Assembly: GCA_963995525.1 (NCBI GenBank)
Contig: OZ023213.1
Location: forward strand, 38,968,258-39,032,257
DNA from: Escarpia spicata
Taxonomy: Eukaryota > Annelida > Polychaeta > Sabellida > Siboglinidae
DNA length: 64,000 nucleotides
Direction: 5' to 3'
How positions within the stretch are numbered: position 1 is the stretch's first letter; each line of letters begins with the position of its first letter. Below the pieces are notes generated by a model, which ran no database searches, was not told the origin of the DNA, and saw nothing but the letters and a program-made list of their open reading frames with translations. The position numbers and the translations under genes were made by a program. Below, piece by piece: positions 13,461 to 22,345 of the stretch.

Positions 13461-14912
13461 ATGTCTTTCTGTCCGTCCGTCCGTCCGTCCGTCCGTCCGT
13501 CCGTCCGTCTGTTTGTTTGTCTGTGTAAGGAAGATCACTGAAGAAAATACAGTTTTAGGGGAACAACGTGCAAAACGAGCCTCCTGACCAAAACGGCCCC
13601 CTATGGTTGGTGTTACTATATGTTATACAGCGAAATTAGTTGTGGCACTGCTACGTAACTCTCAAAAGGTCACCAACGATCGTTAGTCGGAAGCGCGAAA
13701 TGTAAATTCAAACAGGTGTTTGTTTTTCATACGTTTCGTAAGATATTGGCACTCTGTTTCCAATATCAAATTTCCATTTGTACATGTTGCAAACAACATG
13801 TATTCAAATTGGCGATCAACCCGAGGCCGTGTTTTGTTGCCAAACCAGACCCCTGTGGCCAGGTCTGCTAATAGATGTTTGATACAATAATGCACCATGT
13901 CTTAATTACTGCGAACTGTCCTCAGATAATAAGGACGTGGAGAAAATATGAAATGTGGGTCAGTACGGAATGGGCACACACCCATAGGCTTAGATATATT
14001 ACTTATAATATAAATGCGATCCGGTAGATAATTTTTGTTAAATAAACAATATCAACTGTATGACAAGTCAAGTCCGACTCGTTGTGTACGTTGTTCCCTT
14101 ATAGTTCGTGTATTATATTAACACTATGAATGAGAGCAAACGAACATAACACAGCCAATCATCATACAACTTACGTGCGTGTGTTTATGCGAGTATGAGT
14201 GCGTGCGTGCGTGTGTTTCTACAACTTAAACTATTGGCCACCCTTTTCACATGTACGGGACATACAGGCCTATTAATTATTGTTTAAAGCGCTTTGAGCA
14301 GTTCTAAGAACTGGATACCGCGCCATGTAAAACCTACAGTTACTTTTTAATAATTTATTGTATTTCTAGTTTCTGTAGTTTTCCGTCATATTCGTACTTC
14401 GTTTTCCTCCAGCGTCTTCTTACGACATCCGCTTCAGTGAAGACATTAAAGAGTTGCTCTATTCCTTCGAGAACACCTCTCAGCTTGACGACAGTGACGT
14501 CATGAAAGGAAACTTGAGCTCGCCGTCGCCGCCGTCGGAAATGGAAACGTTCGTCATTCGTTTCCGGCCTGAATATATGAACACGACCCTGTTCTTTGGT
14601 TTGAAGGTCACCCATAGTAGAGGCCGCATCAGCGACGTGTCCAACATCGAGTCCATGGCCATTGTGTTTGTTCCACCTGTGTTTGTTCCACCTGTGTTTG
14701 TTCCACCTGTGTTTGTTCCACCTGTGTTTGTTCCACCGGAAGTGTCGCCAACCAGGGAGCCAGGCGAACATGGCGGCGTCTTCACGACCGTAGTATTGGT
14801 GGGAATTGCATGCGCAGTTGTCGTCCTTGTTTTGATAATTGTGGCATTGTTGTTAGCTCGCAAACGTTGTAAACGCAGTAGTGTTGCAGCCCAACAGGAC
14901 AACGCCGCTTAG
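4145..14912 (+). CDS. CLCA-type (calcium-activated chloride channel regulator-like) gene, 3' ten exons
   Basis: Ten exons keep one reading frame through GT/AG introns and give about 675 residues. The order is a von Willebrand A domain with MIDAS motif DVSGS, then GGTN and SDGQD, a beta-sandwich region starting at the IDSS segment, repeated Ig/FN3-like strands, a proline stalk, one membrane helix (TVVLVGIACAVVVLVLIIVA) and a short basic tail. This is the CLCA order from the VWA domain onward. CLCA proteins are secreted or membrane-anchored metalloproteases that modulate TMEM16 chloride channels. The N-terminal CLCA metalloprotease domain (normally about 250-300 residues) is not seen; the first exon starts in phase 1, so upstream exons must exist outside or unrecognised in 1-4,144. 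Exons: 4145-4269, 4644-4868, 8715-8999, 9178-9411, 9714-9858, 10723-10848, 11646-11807, 12813-13040, 14413-14912. I list nine separate segments; the stalk, helix and tail share the last. Confidence 0.85.
4353..4556. repeat. CA/CGCA microsatellite tracts in CLCA intron
   Basis: Two short tracts, about 4,353-4,400 (CGCACG into CA) and 4,486-4,556 (CACGCA), are separated by unique sequence. Confidence 0.85.
4644..4868 (+). CDS. CLCA exon: VWA domain middle
   Basis: 75 codons, phase 0 at both ends. It contains the buried strand YYVGIVTFSS and the MIDAS threonine segment GGTNIKSGLQ. Donor is CAG|GTATTC. Confidence 0.85.
4921..5030 (+). pseudogene. Possible remnant of a duplicated VWA exon
   Basis: After an AG at a TATTATCAG site, a short frame reads GGSDSYNFKLVNQARSLAAM and then a hydrophobic strand, which resembles the SDGQDSSG...V-strand part of the real exon at 8,715. 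It stops after about 35 codons. It may be chance. Confidence 0.2.
5091..5168. repeat. Short tandem duplication, about 31-bp unit
   Basis: The phrase CAACACTACCCCCTTGACCA plus AAATATATC occurs twice in a row, with a third partial copy ending in CAACACTACACCC. Confidence 0.9.
5169..6429. other. CLCA intron sequence without recognised feature
   Basis: AT-rich intronic DNA. I find no exon-like segment that keeps a CLCA frame and no RNA gene. Confidence 0.5.
6441..7425 (-). pseudogene. LINE reverse transcriptase fragment in CLCA intron
   Basis: Two overlapping frames on the minus strand cover the RT palm and its C-terminal extension. The upstream frame (7,192-7,425) has the PQG-like loop as GTPQDDSLSPVLF. 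The downstream frame (6,441-7,289) has the catalytic YADD box as DVEYADDTDF, then the thumb region VVPVLTYNMGTWGLTK and an ALDCEQWRQL tail. The join between frames near 7,210-7,270 is a frameshift. No endonuclease part is visible, so the copy is 5'-truncated and dead. It belongs to the apurinic-endonuclease type LINEs; the clade is not certain. Confidence 0.8.
7430..8714. other. CLCA intron, no gene; small ~30-bp repeat near 8,330-8,405
   Basis: AT-rich intron. The phrase CTACATAGAGTT...ATAAATACACTT recurs about three times at 8,330-8,405. Nothing else is recognisable. Confidence 0.5.
8715..8999 (+). CDS. CLCA exon: end of VWA domain
   Basis: 95 codons, phase 0. Acceptor TTGCACAG. It carries the MIDAS aspartate segment LILVSDGQDSSG, a strand VRVHTILIG, and NTGGTSFFA near the end of the VWA fold. 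Confidence 0.88.
9178..9411 (+). CDS. CLCA exon: beta-sandwich after VWA
   Basis: 78 codons, phase 0. It contains VLIDSSVSRDTEFSFSYTGA, which matches the conserved CLCA segment after the VWA domain, and several potential N-glycosylation sites. Donor GAG|GTAAGC. Confidence 0.82.
9714..9858 (+). CDS. CLCA exon: beta-strand region
   Basis: Starts VGTWTVILRNPS after acceptor CAATCCAAG and ends in phase 1 at a GTTAGT donor. The GxW pattern is typical of the post-VWA beta-sandwich. Confidence 0.8.
9880..10200 (+). mobile_element. tRNA-derived SINE, copy 1
   Basis: The head has a tRNA-like A box (GCACAATGGATAGAGCACC) and a B-box-like GGTTAAAATCC. The body follows (CTGTATGAATGAGTACCTGG, CTATAGACAG), then the tail GCGGTTTGAGCAGTCCTAGG. 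The same layout recurs at 11,813. It lies in a CLCA intron in the sense direction. Confidence 0.82.
10723..10848 (+). CDS. CLCA exon: Ig/FN3-like strands
   Basis: Enters and leaves in phase 1. It encodes a valine-rich strand and PVIGANVEIQV, the 'proline-valine-x-glycine-alanine' turn found in CLCA after the VWA domain. Donor GGACTTG|GTATGT. Confidence 0.82.
11646..11807 (+). CDS. CLCA exon: DDGFYS segment
   Basis: Phase 1 at both ends. It reads DVTRDDGFYSVALMKFP and then FPLRVRATAKDGD, matching the CLCA 'DGVYS...Y..F...G.Y...V.A' pattern. Confidence 0.84.
11813..12150 (+). mobile_element. tRNA-derived SINE, copy 2
   Basis: Full-length relative of the 9,880 copy. B box reads GGGTTCGAATCGTG; body and tail (GTGCTTTGAGCAGTCTTAAG) align throughout. 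It begins only a few bases after the donor of the preceding CLCA exon. Confidence 0.85.
12300..12575. repeat. 31-bp minisatellite
   Basis: About eight or nine diverged copies of a unit like CCAAGTACTTCGTTGTCTCA plus GACCTGGATCA. It lies in a CLCA intron. Confidence 0.9.
12813..13040 (+). CDS. CLCA exon: FN3-like domain start
   Basis: Phase 1 at both ends. It contains FPPAEVRDLRFSAM and VTLQWTAVGDYAEE, the typical 'PP..V.DL...V.L.WTA.GDD' signature that opens the CLCA fibronectin-like domain. Confidence 0.87.
13387..13523. repeat. (CTGT)n then (CCGT)n tetranucleotide tract
   Basis: CTGT units switch sharply to CCGT units near 13,471 and back to TGTT, consistent with one tetranucleotide array carrying a variant block. 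Confidence 0.93.
14283..14348 (+). mobile_element. SINE 3' tail fragment
   Basis: The phrase AAAGCGCTTTGAGCAGTTCT with the following GGATACCGCGCCATGTA matches the last ~65 bases of the two SINE copies upstream. The tRNA head is missing. Confidence 0.7.
14413..14912 (+). CDS. CLCA last exon: FN3 end, PVFVP stalk, membrane helix, tail
   Basis: Begins in phase 1 after TTTTCCTCCAG. It finishes the FN3-like domain (SYDIRFSEDIKELL...TLFFGLKV), passes through five VFVPP repeats, then has one hydrophobic helix of about 24 residues followed by ARKRCKR and a TAG stop at 14,910-14,912. The basic stop-transfer side faces the cytoplasm, so the protein would be type I. Confidence 0.88.
14667..14739. repeat. 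In-frame 15-bp repeat (five copies) inside the CLCA stalk
   Basis: GTGTTTGTTCCACCT repeats five times, coding VFVPP each time. Being a multiple of three it can change copy number without shifting the frame. Confidence 0.95.
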
Positions 14913-17509
14913 ATGAATCCCGGCGTGTGATGTATGTTGATGTGCCGTGTTCGCACCGAAAAGTTTAACCGGATTAACTTTAAACCGATTTATGTCGTAT
15001 AATTGTGCACAACGAATTGTTCCTTTCTACAATCTTCCATGGTATGTAATTGTCGTAGGACCTATACGTGAAGTCACACCGCTTAGGTAAATCGGGTTAA
15101 CATTGTGTGAGCACAGCATTAACCACATACATTCATGACGTGATTTCCCTGTTCCGCGTCGGCAACCTTTATAATATCTAAACACGATTAATTGTTATTA
15201 CATTGTTATTACTAAGGCATGTCCGATTACATATTGAATACATGACGCATCTATATAAATATTATCAATTACGTTGAATTTTTAACTAACAACAATATAG
15301 AATCATACTGTTTGGTTAGCACTTTAAAAAAACCTGTCTTAGGTTTTTCATTAATCAACGAAGTATAACAGAAACAGCAACCTAGTTGTTATGTTGGTTA
15401 AGATATGTTTTGCACGTTATCGCACTAAAACGATTCATTACACATCATCAAGTTGCGATAATTGGCCGACTATGCAATATAGAAGAGTACGTAATACAAT
15501 TATACGTATCGGTAAAAAGTCGTCATTCTCTTAAATATATGCGTAGCTGATGACTGCATGATGCAGAAACCTTATGCGACAGTCTCGAATCTTCGTCTCA
15601 CGATGTCACGACTCTTTTAAATGAAGCGACGTCGTACATTTCGGACGGCAGGTTGATAACATAATTTTCAAGAACTTTAAAGTTCGTGCGAAGTTACGGT
15701 CAACACCGGCCATCTCAATGCCCGTACACTTGCATCGGAACGTTATGAATAATAGGGGGGGGGGGGGTGGCAGAGGCTCTCCAAAAACCTCCAATACCAC
15801 CTAAACATATATCACATCGTGAACGACTCGCAGTGATAATACAATAACTGTGCATCCTTGTGGCACGTAATCCTTAATCTTAATTCTACAAGCGTATTGT
15901 CATGTAAATACTTAATCTTAATTCTACATGCATATTATTATGTAAATCGATACATAATGAAATTAGACATCCTGTTTGATTGTTACGTTGTTCCTACATG
16001 GTGTTCTTATATTCTTATATTCTAACATGTCATATTTACGCGGATTTTAATGTGGTTTCTAGCTTGGTGATCTGTCACGACTTTATAATAACATTAGTTC
16101 TAAGTTAGTTAGCATATGTAATACCGTTATTTGGGACACGGTGTTCTAACACGGTGGGCTAACATGATGTTTAAGGTTGTGGCACCGTAGCTGGCTAAGC
16201 TGTGATGGACTGAAATACGTTAAGCAACATGCGGACTTTCGTTACGACACTGTAGCATACTAAAAATCATTGTTCATACGGATGTTCACTCTTTGTGTAT
16301 TTAACGCGGCTATTATCCAGGATATAATAGACTATTATTTGTGTTGGCGATCACTTTAACCTGATAAGAAAATCACACCTGATCTCTGTCGAGAGAATGT
16401 TCATACACCATTATTCACAAACTAATCCCTTGGTTTTTTAGGGAGGAACTGGAAGAAACTAATTATATACCATTTATTTTGGAAGAGAAAGAGTAATACT
16501 TAAAAATAAGACAGTACGCAAGAATAACATTTTGGTAACAGACAATTGATCAGAATTACAATAATAAGAATCCTAAGAGGACTGTGCAAAATTGTGTTTC
16601 CCAGTAGACACCTTACACTGGTTAGTCGAGAACAATTAAACAATTAGGTACTTACTGCATGGCGCTGGAAACTGTTAGCAGTTGTATTACATTCCAGGAA
16701 TAGTCATTACAACTCTCGAGTATCTTATTTTAAAATCAAATGTCACTTACATAGCTATGTTTTGTTTGCTGTATAAGTTTCTATTGTAAGCTTAATCATG
16801 GAAGAAATATTTAGTTCACACAGCGGTTGGCTGGGAACAGAATTTGTTATAGTTGTTATGGATAACTACATGACAACTCTTGCACTACAACAGGGGCATT
16901 GAACCAATCAGCAGAACTGTTTTATACAACATTGTCAGTCGCCATTGAGTTAAAACAAAACACGCGAAAACTTTAGGTGTCATTCGATTTGTAGGAAATG
17001 TACTTTATTCAAGTTTAAGCCTTTTATTATATGTCCAGAACGCACTGTAGTTAGAGACAGTATCGTAGCTACGGGAGCTTGGTTTGGATAGGAGACGTAC
17101 ACAGATGCGTTACAAGATAACGGATTATTGCTGCACCTTGTGTTATATGACTGTAGTCCCACGTGCAACTAGGCGAGGTAATTAAGTTGTTGTAATGAAC
17201 TAACTGTCCACAAACTGAACAATGATTTTTTTAATGTAACGTTGTAGTTATTCGAGATTTTAGTCTCAGTGTGATTATTCAAGGTATATTACTTAAACAT
17301 CGTCACTTGTTTGCTTTGATTTCAATTAACTGGTGTTTGTTAATTGGCATGTACATTTTTATTTGTTGCACAAAGTAAATTGGATTAAAACAGTAGGCCT
17401 ATGCACTGTACGTCATTGTTTGTTGTTCTGATTTGACGGTTCTAACTATTGAGGTAAGCAGGCCTTCAATTATTTCAAGGTGGTATGAAAAGTTTACTTC
17501 CCGATGATC

Positions 17510-17510
<1 letters not shown>
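14913..17510. other. Intergenic spacer downstream of the CLCA gene
   Basis: AT-rich, with a G homopolymer near 15,757-15,767 and no recognisable exon, RNA gene or transposon. The first few hundred bases should hold the CLCA 3' UTR; I cannot define its end. Confidence 0.5.

Positions 17511-17596
<86 letters not shown>
17511..17596. repeat. (CA)n microsatellite
   Basis: Pure CA dinucleotides, about 40 copies. Confidence 0.96.
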
Positions 17597-17598
<2 letters not shown>

Positions 17599-17721
17599 TA
17601 TATCAAGGTTTCCGTGTTGTGTTGTCACTGTTTAATTAATATAAAAAAATGTGTGCATCGTTAAAAATTTAGATTATTTCAAAACTAAACGAAACAGGAG
17701 ATATGAGATAAGAGGGTAGCA

Positions 17722-17880
17722 AACGACGAAGAAGAAAATCAAAACTGAGATGGAACGACTGCATGAAAAGAGACCCGAGGAAGGCCGGTGTGAACAGCCA
17801 AGATTGGAAGGTCATTGCGGACAATAGAGAGATGGAGGCAAATAAAGAGAAAAGCAGAAGAAGCCACCGAGTGACGTGAA
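17722..17880 (+). pseudogene. LINE RT C-terminal tail fragment
   Basis: A frame reads KLRWNDCMKRDPRKAGVN and then DWKVIADNREM, the 'RW.DC...D...AG...W...A.DR..W' tail that ends many RTE/CR1-like polyproteins. The rest of the element is not seen. Confidence 0.5.
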
Positions 17881-18334
17881 CCCCACACCGCAAGGTAGAA
17901 AAGGGAAGACGAAGAAGAAACAGGAGATATGACAAATGGACTTCCTTCACAAAGCAGGATAATTGTTGGAACCTCTGAAGACACTGACTGTAGCTTGATC
18001 TCCTTTTATACTCAAGACTAGGTTGACTTCATCCATAATGGCTGCAGAATGTTCTGTTAGCTCCTTTACTACCATCACGTGTTTTCCGCTTTCAAGCAGA
18101 CAAAACATATTTACGCCAATGGGAGTTTAGAGATTAAGACTCCAGCTTTGTGAGCCCAACAAAGTTTACATATATACCCCAAGTGTAGGATTATTAAAGT
18201 CTCCTGGCATAGATTCGAGGTAGAACAAACTAACGGCTTACAAAGATCTCTTCCGAAACCTACACGTAACGTGGGTTAAACGAAATTCGGCGGTCGGTAA
18301 TAAGATTAATTGTTTTGTACTTCGAATCTTCTGC

Positions 18335-18487
18335 TCACACGCACGCACACACGCACACACGCACACACGCACACACGCACACACGCACACACGCACACAC
18401 GCACACACGCACACACGCACACACGCACACACGCACACACGCACACACGCACACACGCACACACGCACACACGCACACACGCACACA
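18335..18487. repeat. (CACACACG)n octanucleotide microsatellite
   Basis: An eight-base unit repeats about 18 times almost perfectly; open frames across it are artefacts. Confidence 0.95.
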
Positions 18488-18649
18488 TGTGTCAGAGGCA
18501 ATCAATGTATCGAGGAGCTGTATTTGCTGTAGTAGATAATTACATCCTGGTTCTCAGCGAATGCAAAGCTTGTCACGAGGCTATTAATGGCTGATGCAGC
18601 GTCTTCATCTGTTTGAAGAACAGGCTTTTGTAGTTCTGGATGGTGCATC

Positions 18650-18922
18650 TACCCAACATCCAACTCTGTATCCTGCCCGACATCCAACCTGATATCCTGC
18701 CCGACATCCAACCAGGTATCCTGGCCGATATCCAACCAGGTATCCTGCCCGACATCCAACCCGGTATCTTGCCCGACATCCAACTCGGTATCATTCCTGA
18801 CATCCAACCAGGTATCCTGTCCGACATCCAACACGGCAACCAGCTTAACATCCAACTCGGCATCCTGCCCCAAATCCAACCTGTATCCTGCCCGACATCC
18901 AACCCGGCATCTTGCCGATATC
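18650..18922. repeat. 24-bp minisatellite
   Basis: About eleven copies of a unit like GACATCCAACCCGGTATCCT plus GCCC. Because 24 is a multiple of three it leaves open frames (DIQPGILP repeats), but there is no start context or conserved neighbour to support a gene. Confidence 0.93.
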
Positions 18923-18935
18923 AAACCATCACGTT

Positions 18936-19135
18936 AATGAAACGTTACTGTATTAAAAAATATAGTGCCCACTTCACATTTTGTGTTCGTTTATATATGA
19001 CATGTGGCGGTGGTTCTCCTCGTCTGAATGATATATCTGAGTGTGTGTGTGTGTGCGTGCGTACGTGCGTGCGTGCGTGCGTAATTGCATACATGTGCAC
19101 CAAGCAATGCCTTGAATATGGTAACATATAACATC
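18936..19135 (+). repeat. Interspersed repeat carrying a GT/GCGT microsatellite, copy 1
   Basis: Matches the reverse complement of 43,438-43,922 on both sides of its microsatellite (ATGAAACGTTACTGTATTAA, GGCGGTGGTTCTCCTCGT, GGTAACATAT). Non-coding. It abuts the endonuclease part of a LINE. Confidence 0.8.
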
Positions 19136-19334
19136 GACTTTAATGCGCAAGTAGGGAAAAGAACAAACATTTCGGAAAAGGCAACAGGCAAATTTGGCCT
19201 ATGTGTGAGAAACGAAAGAGGCGGAAAGCGGGGGGAGGAGATGGACGTGGAAAAGCCAAAATGAAGAAACGAAGAACGATGTTGAATACTTCTTGACAAA
19301 CAGACCAGACATGGTCATTGACGTAACTGTCATC
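19136..19334 (+). pseudogene. RTE-like LINE, piece 1 (endonuclease end)
   Basis: Reads DFNAQVG, the endonuclease metal/catalytic box, then TGKFGLCVRNERG and, after frame changes, NRPDMVIDVTVI. The frame runs up to the Polinton insertion point and resumes after it at 31,932, so this is one LINE copy split by the insertion. The endonuclease/RT polyprotein is decayed. Confidence 0.75.
19329..19334. repeat. Polinton target site duplication, left (GTCATC)
   Basis: GTCATC precedes the terminal AGTAGT here and follows the terminal ACTACT at 31,926-31,931. A 6-bp duplication is the Polinton hallmark. Confidence 0.92.
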
Positions 19335-19866
19335 AGTAGTTTAGTAGGTTAATCAGCGTGTACGCAGGGCGCGGCGCTGAGCAAGAGCAATGACGTCATA
19401 TTTAGGTCAAGGTCAAGTACCCGGATGTAGGTCAATGTCAAAGGTCAGTGGCGTCACCTGGCGGATAGGTCATGAACTAAAATAACACCAATAACTCCAT
19501 TTGGCGGATTTGTGAAAACCTAAATTTTACCTGTCGGATAAGTGGTAAACTAAAATAGCGACACCTGACGGAATTTTTATAAACTAAATTTACTTTGAGA
19601 GGTAATTTGAGAGTTACTTTGAGTGCTACTTTGAGAGCTCTTTACTTTGAGAGCTACTTTGAAAGGTAGTTTCCGTGCTTTTGTAATTTCTACTCTGCGG
19701 TGTTTTTTGTACTTTCTACTCTGCAGTCCGTGCTTTTGAATTTTCTACTCTACAGTCTGTAATCTTTCGGCACGCCCACGTGACCTTTATGTTCATTGGG
19801 TTCCTATATAAGGCCGTGGAGACAATCTGCTTGTCATTCGTATCACGACGACAGTATGGCTAACTT
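19335..19866. repeat. Polinton left terminal inverted repeat
   Basis: Pairs with 31,345-31,925. The outer 135 bases match closely; the inner part contains a repeated motif near CACCTGGCGGATA and GAACTAAAAT, with copy-number differences between ends. It includes a TATA box and the 5' leader of the first gene. Confidence 0.88.
19805..19812 (+). promoter_or_regulatory. TATA box of rightward Polinton transcript
   Basis: TATATAAG lies 51 bases before the first ATG (19,856). The mirror-image TATATAAG at 31,396-31,403 serves the opposite end. Confidence 0.65.
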
Positions 19867-20312
19867 CACTCGTATTGGATTCTCGTATGCAGAAGCGGCC
19901 AGAGGGCCGCAGGCTATCACGGCAAGTGTAGCGGGTTTGACCCGGATAACATTCCCTCCGCTACCGGCAACACTACGTCCATCCGTAATCATGGTAGGTC
20001 TTTATTAATATTATATTTCCGTTGTACTATTTTTCGTGTGTATAATTATCTAGCATTAAGACACTGGTGAAAACGTCTAATAACAATCCTTCGTACATTT
20101 AGAACGTCGTCTGTGTGCCGGTGGAATCTCCCGTAGGTATCATGGCGCCCGCCCCGGCGAGACAACTACCACCCCCCTCCCTTGCCGCCTTCACCTGCCC
20201 GTCGTGTAAGGTGTATTTTACGAGAAGAAACAACTGGAAGCGCCACGTCGCCCGCGGTAGTTGCGGCCGCCCAAAAAGGACGGCCGAGGAGGCCCAATTG
20301 GATGCGTTGGTG
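19856..20312 (+). CDS. Polinton zinc-finger exons 1-2 (probable PolB N-terminus)
   Basis: Exon 1 is 19,856-19,993 and exon 2 is 20,103-20,312; both end in phase 0 with GTAGGT and GTGAGT donors and TTTAG acceptor. The ATG lies just inside the inverted repeat, downstream of the TATA box. Exon 2 encodes a finger CPSCKVYFTRRNNWKRHV, a Cys-x2-Cys pair followed by Trp and His. Zinc fingers and basic regions before a Polinton-type polymerase are plausible for DNA binding or nuclear entry. The link to the polymerase is inferred from matching phases in the later exons. Confidence 0.6.
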
Positions 20313-20384
20313 GTGAGTTAAACTTTATTTTGCGTTATTATACACGTTCGCCTAAAATGGCGACTCCTACCTTCTTCCCACCAA

Positions 20385-21075
20385 AAAGTTGGGTCCCTAT
20401 GTATTTTTCCACTAAAATTGCGTCCACGTCTATGTTTACTTCCCTCTAAAACCATGCTTTCCCGCACATTCTTGCTAAAAAGGCAGTAGTGTCATTCAAC
20501 ATCTGGGTATTTTTCTATGTTGGCGTAACTAAAATGTGGTGTTATAATAAGACGTAGTATTTGGTCGTCAGTTTGCAACAACCGTAATACCGACATAGCT
20601 AATACTCTTTTTCTACTTTACTATATTAGTGGTATACTCTACAAATTCGACGTTTATTGTTCAAACTGATATTAGATCGTTTTTGTCTTTTTTCGTACTG
20701 TAGTGTTTAAATTCGTGCTTCTTCTGAAAAAAACGGCGTCCATGTATATTGTTTACTTCCTTCAAAATGTCGTCCCTGTCTATGTTTACTTCCGTTAAAA
20801 TGGCGTCCCTGTCTATGTTTACTTCCGTTAAAATGGCGTCCCTGTCTATGTTTACTTCCGTTAAAATGGTGTCCCTGTATATGTTTACTTCTTCAAAATG
20901 GCGTACCTATCTATGTTTACTTCCGTCAAAATGGCGTCCCTGTCTATGTTTACTTCCGTTAAAATGGCACCGCTGTGTATGTTTACTTCTGCTAAAATGG
21001 CGTCCCTGTATTTTGCTTACTTCCGTCAAAACGGCGTCCCTGTATATTGTTTACTTCCGTTAAAATGGCGGCTCC
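20385..21075. repeat. 33-bp minisatellite inside a Polinton intron
   Basis: Units like ATGTTTACTTCCGTTAAAAT plus GGCGTCCCTGTCT repeat about ten times at 20,745-21,075, with an outlying relative near 20,350-20,450. The 11-codon period leaves an open frame that is not a gene. Confidence 0.9.
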
Positions 21076-21243
21076 CACATACTTCCTATCAACATACCTG
21101 CTACCATCCTATTCCTATCTAGAATTGCCTCCATATACTTGTCATCTTCCTATCGACTTCTGGTTAAGTAACCAAAAGTTACGTGACTTTTGGTCACATT
21201 TTTTCCCTAACATAGAGTCTGTAATATTTAATTATTGTTTTAG

Positions 21244-21501
21244 AAATTCATCAAGGGCCCCATGCCCCCAAAGAGGCAACCGGCCCCAAGAGCTACTGGG
21301 ACAGCATCGTCCCCGCCCCCCGACAGCTGCCGGTACACTACCGACCCCGATAACCACCGGGACAACCCTGGTCCATACAGTCATTGCGACAATCCCAGCA
21401 CCTACAACGGCCGACACACCACTGATACCGCACTTCGCCTGTTGCATGTGCAACAGCACATTCAGCAGGAAGAGAGATTGGCGTCGACACATTAATGAGT
21501 A
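21244..21501 (+). pseudogene. Polinton zinc-finger exon 3, frame disrupted
   Basis: After acceptor TGTTTTAG, phase 0 reads a Pro-rich frame (PPKRQPAPRATG) that ends at 21,495. The second finger, CCMCNSTFSRKRDWRRHI, lies in another frame that ends at 21,500. A frameshift inside the exon, or a different acceptor, is needed to join them. The finger shares the R-[KR]-x-x-W-[KR]-R-H core with the one in exon 2. No clear donor was found. Confidence 0.5.
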
Positions 21502-21735
21502 GCGATGCCAGAGGAAGGTTAACAACCAACAGCGGCGGGAAGCGCACTTTCAAGAAATAATGGTAACTTGATCGTATTCTATAAATCTTTGAGATGCTGC
21601 TACAAGTGTCATCTTTTCATATTTTGTATACCATGATTAACAATCAACTTATCTTTATTTCAAGTGCTGCTACATATTCCGTCTCTTTATGTTTTGTATA
21701 CGATGCTTAACAGTCAACTTGTGTGTTTATTTCAG

Positions 21736-22300
21736 CGCCAAGAAAAGGAGCACATCGCTGGGTTTGGAGCTGACAGTGTTCCAACAACCTCTGCGCCGCC
21801 TGCGTTGGTTACCAAAGGCACTACGGTAAGTAATCTTTGAAGATGTCGGGTATTATCACTGACCACGTCTGTATTTAATGTACATATCAACTGAAGAAAT
21901 TGACTACCGTACCGTAAAAGATAACTATTCTCCCCTCTAGTGATACGTACCTTTAGTGCAGTGTTTTTCAATATTGTGTGTTTAATTAGTTGAATACTTT
22001 ACTACATGTTTCACTATCCAAGTTATGAACGACTTTCCTACTTTTATTAACTTAATTAGCGTAATCTAACAAAACATTTTCTACCCTCATTTTCTACCCT
22101 CAAAAGTATCCTATGAATTACTATTGGACAACTCCTACTTTATTGTATTGTAAAAAACATATGTTATTGTAGAAATCGCGAAAACGCCGACGGTCACCGT
22201 CATTGGGTGTGATGTCATCACCGACTGCTTCAGCATCACCATCACCGAAAAGGCCGACACCTGCAGCCTCTCCATTGCAACAAGATTCACTTGTACCACC
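21736..22300 (+). CDS. Polinton exons 4-5, basic linker before PolB
   Basis: Exon 4 is 21,736-21,825 (TTTCAG acceptor, GTAAGT donor). Exon 5 is 22,173-22,300 (TTGTAG acceptor, GTAGGT donor). Exon 5 opens with KSRKRRR, a good nuclear-localisation signal, followed by Ser/Pro-rich sequence. Exon 5 ends in phase 2 and the PolB exon at 22,346 needs exactly one base to complete the codon, so the splice fits. This supports one spliced mRNA from the terminal promoter into the polymerase. Confidence 0.55.
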
Positions 22301-22345
22301 GTAGGTTGTAGATTTTGTTCCCGATAATTCGTTAAATTTTTATAG

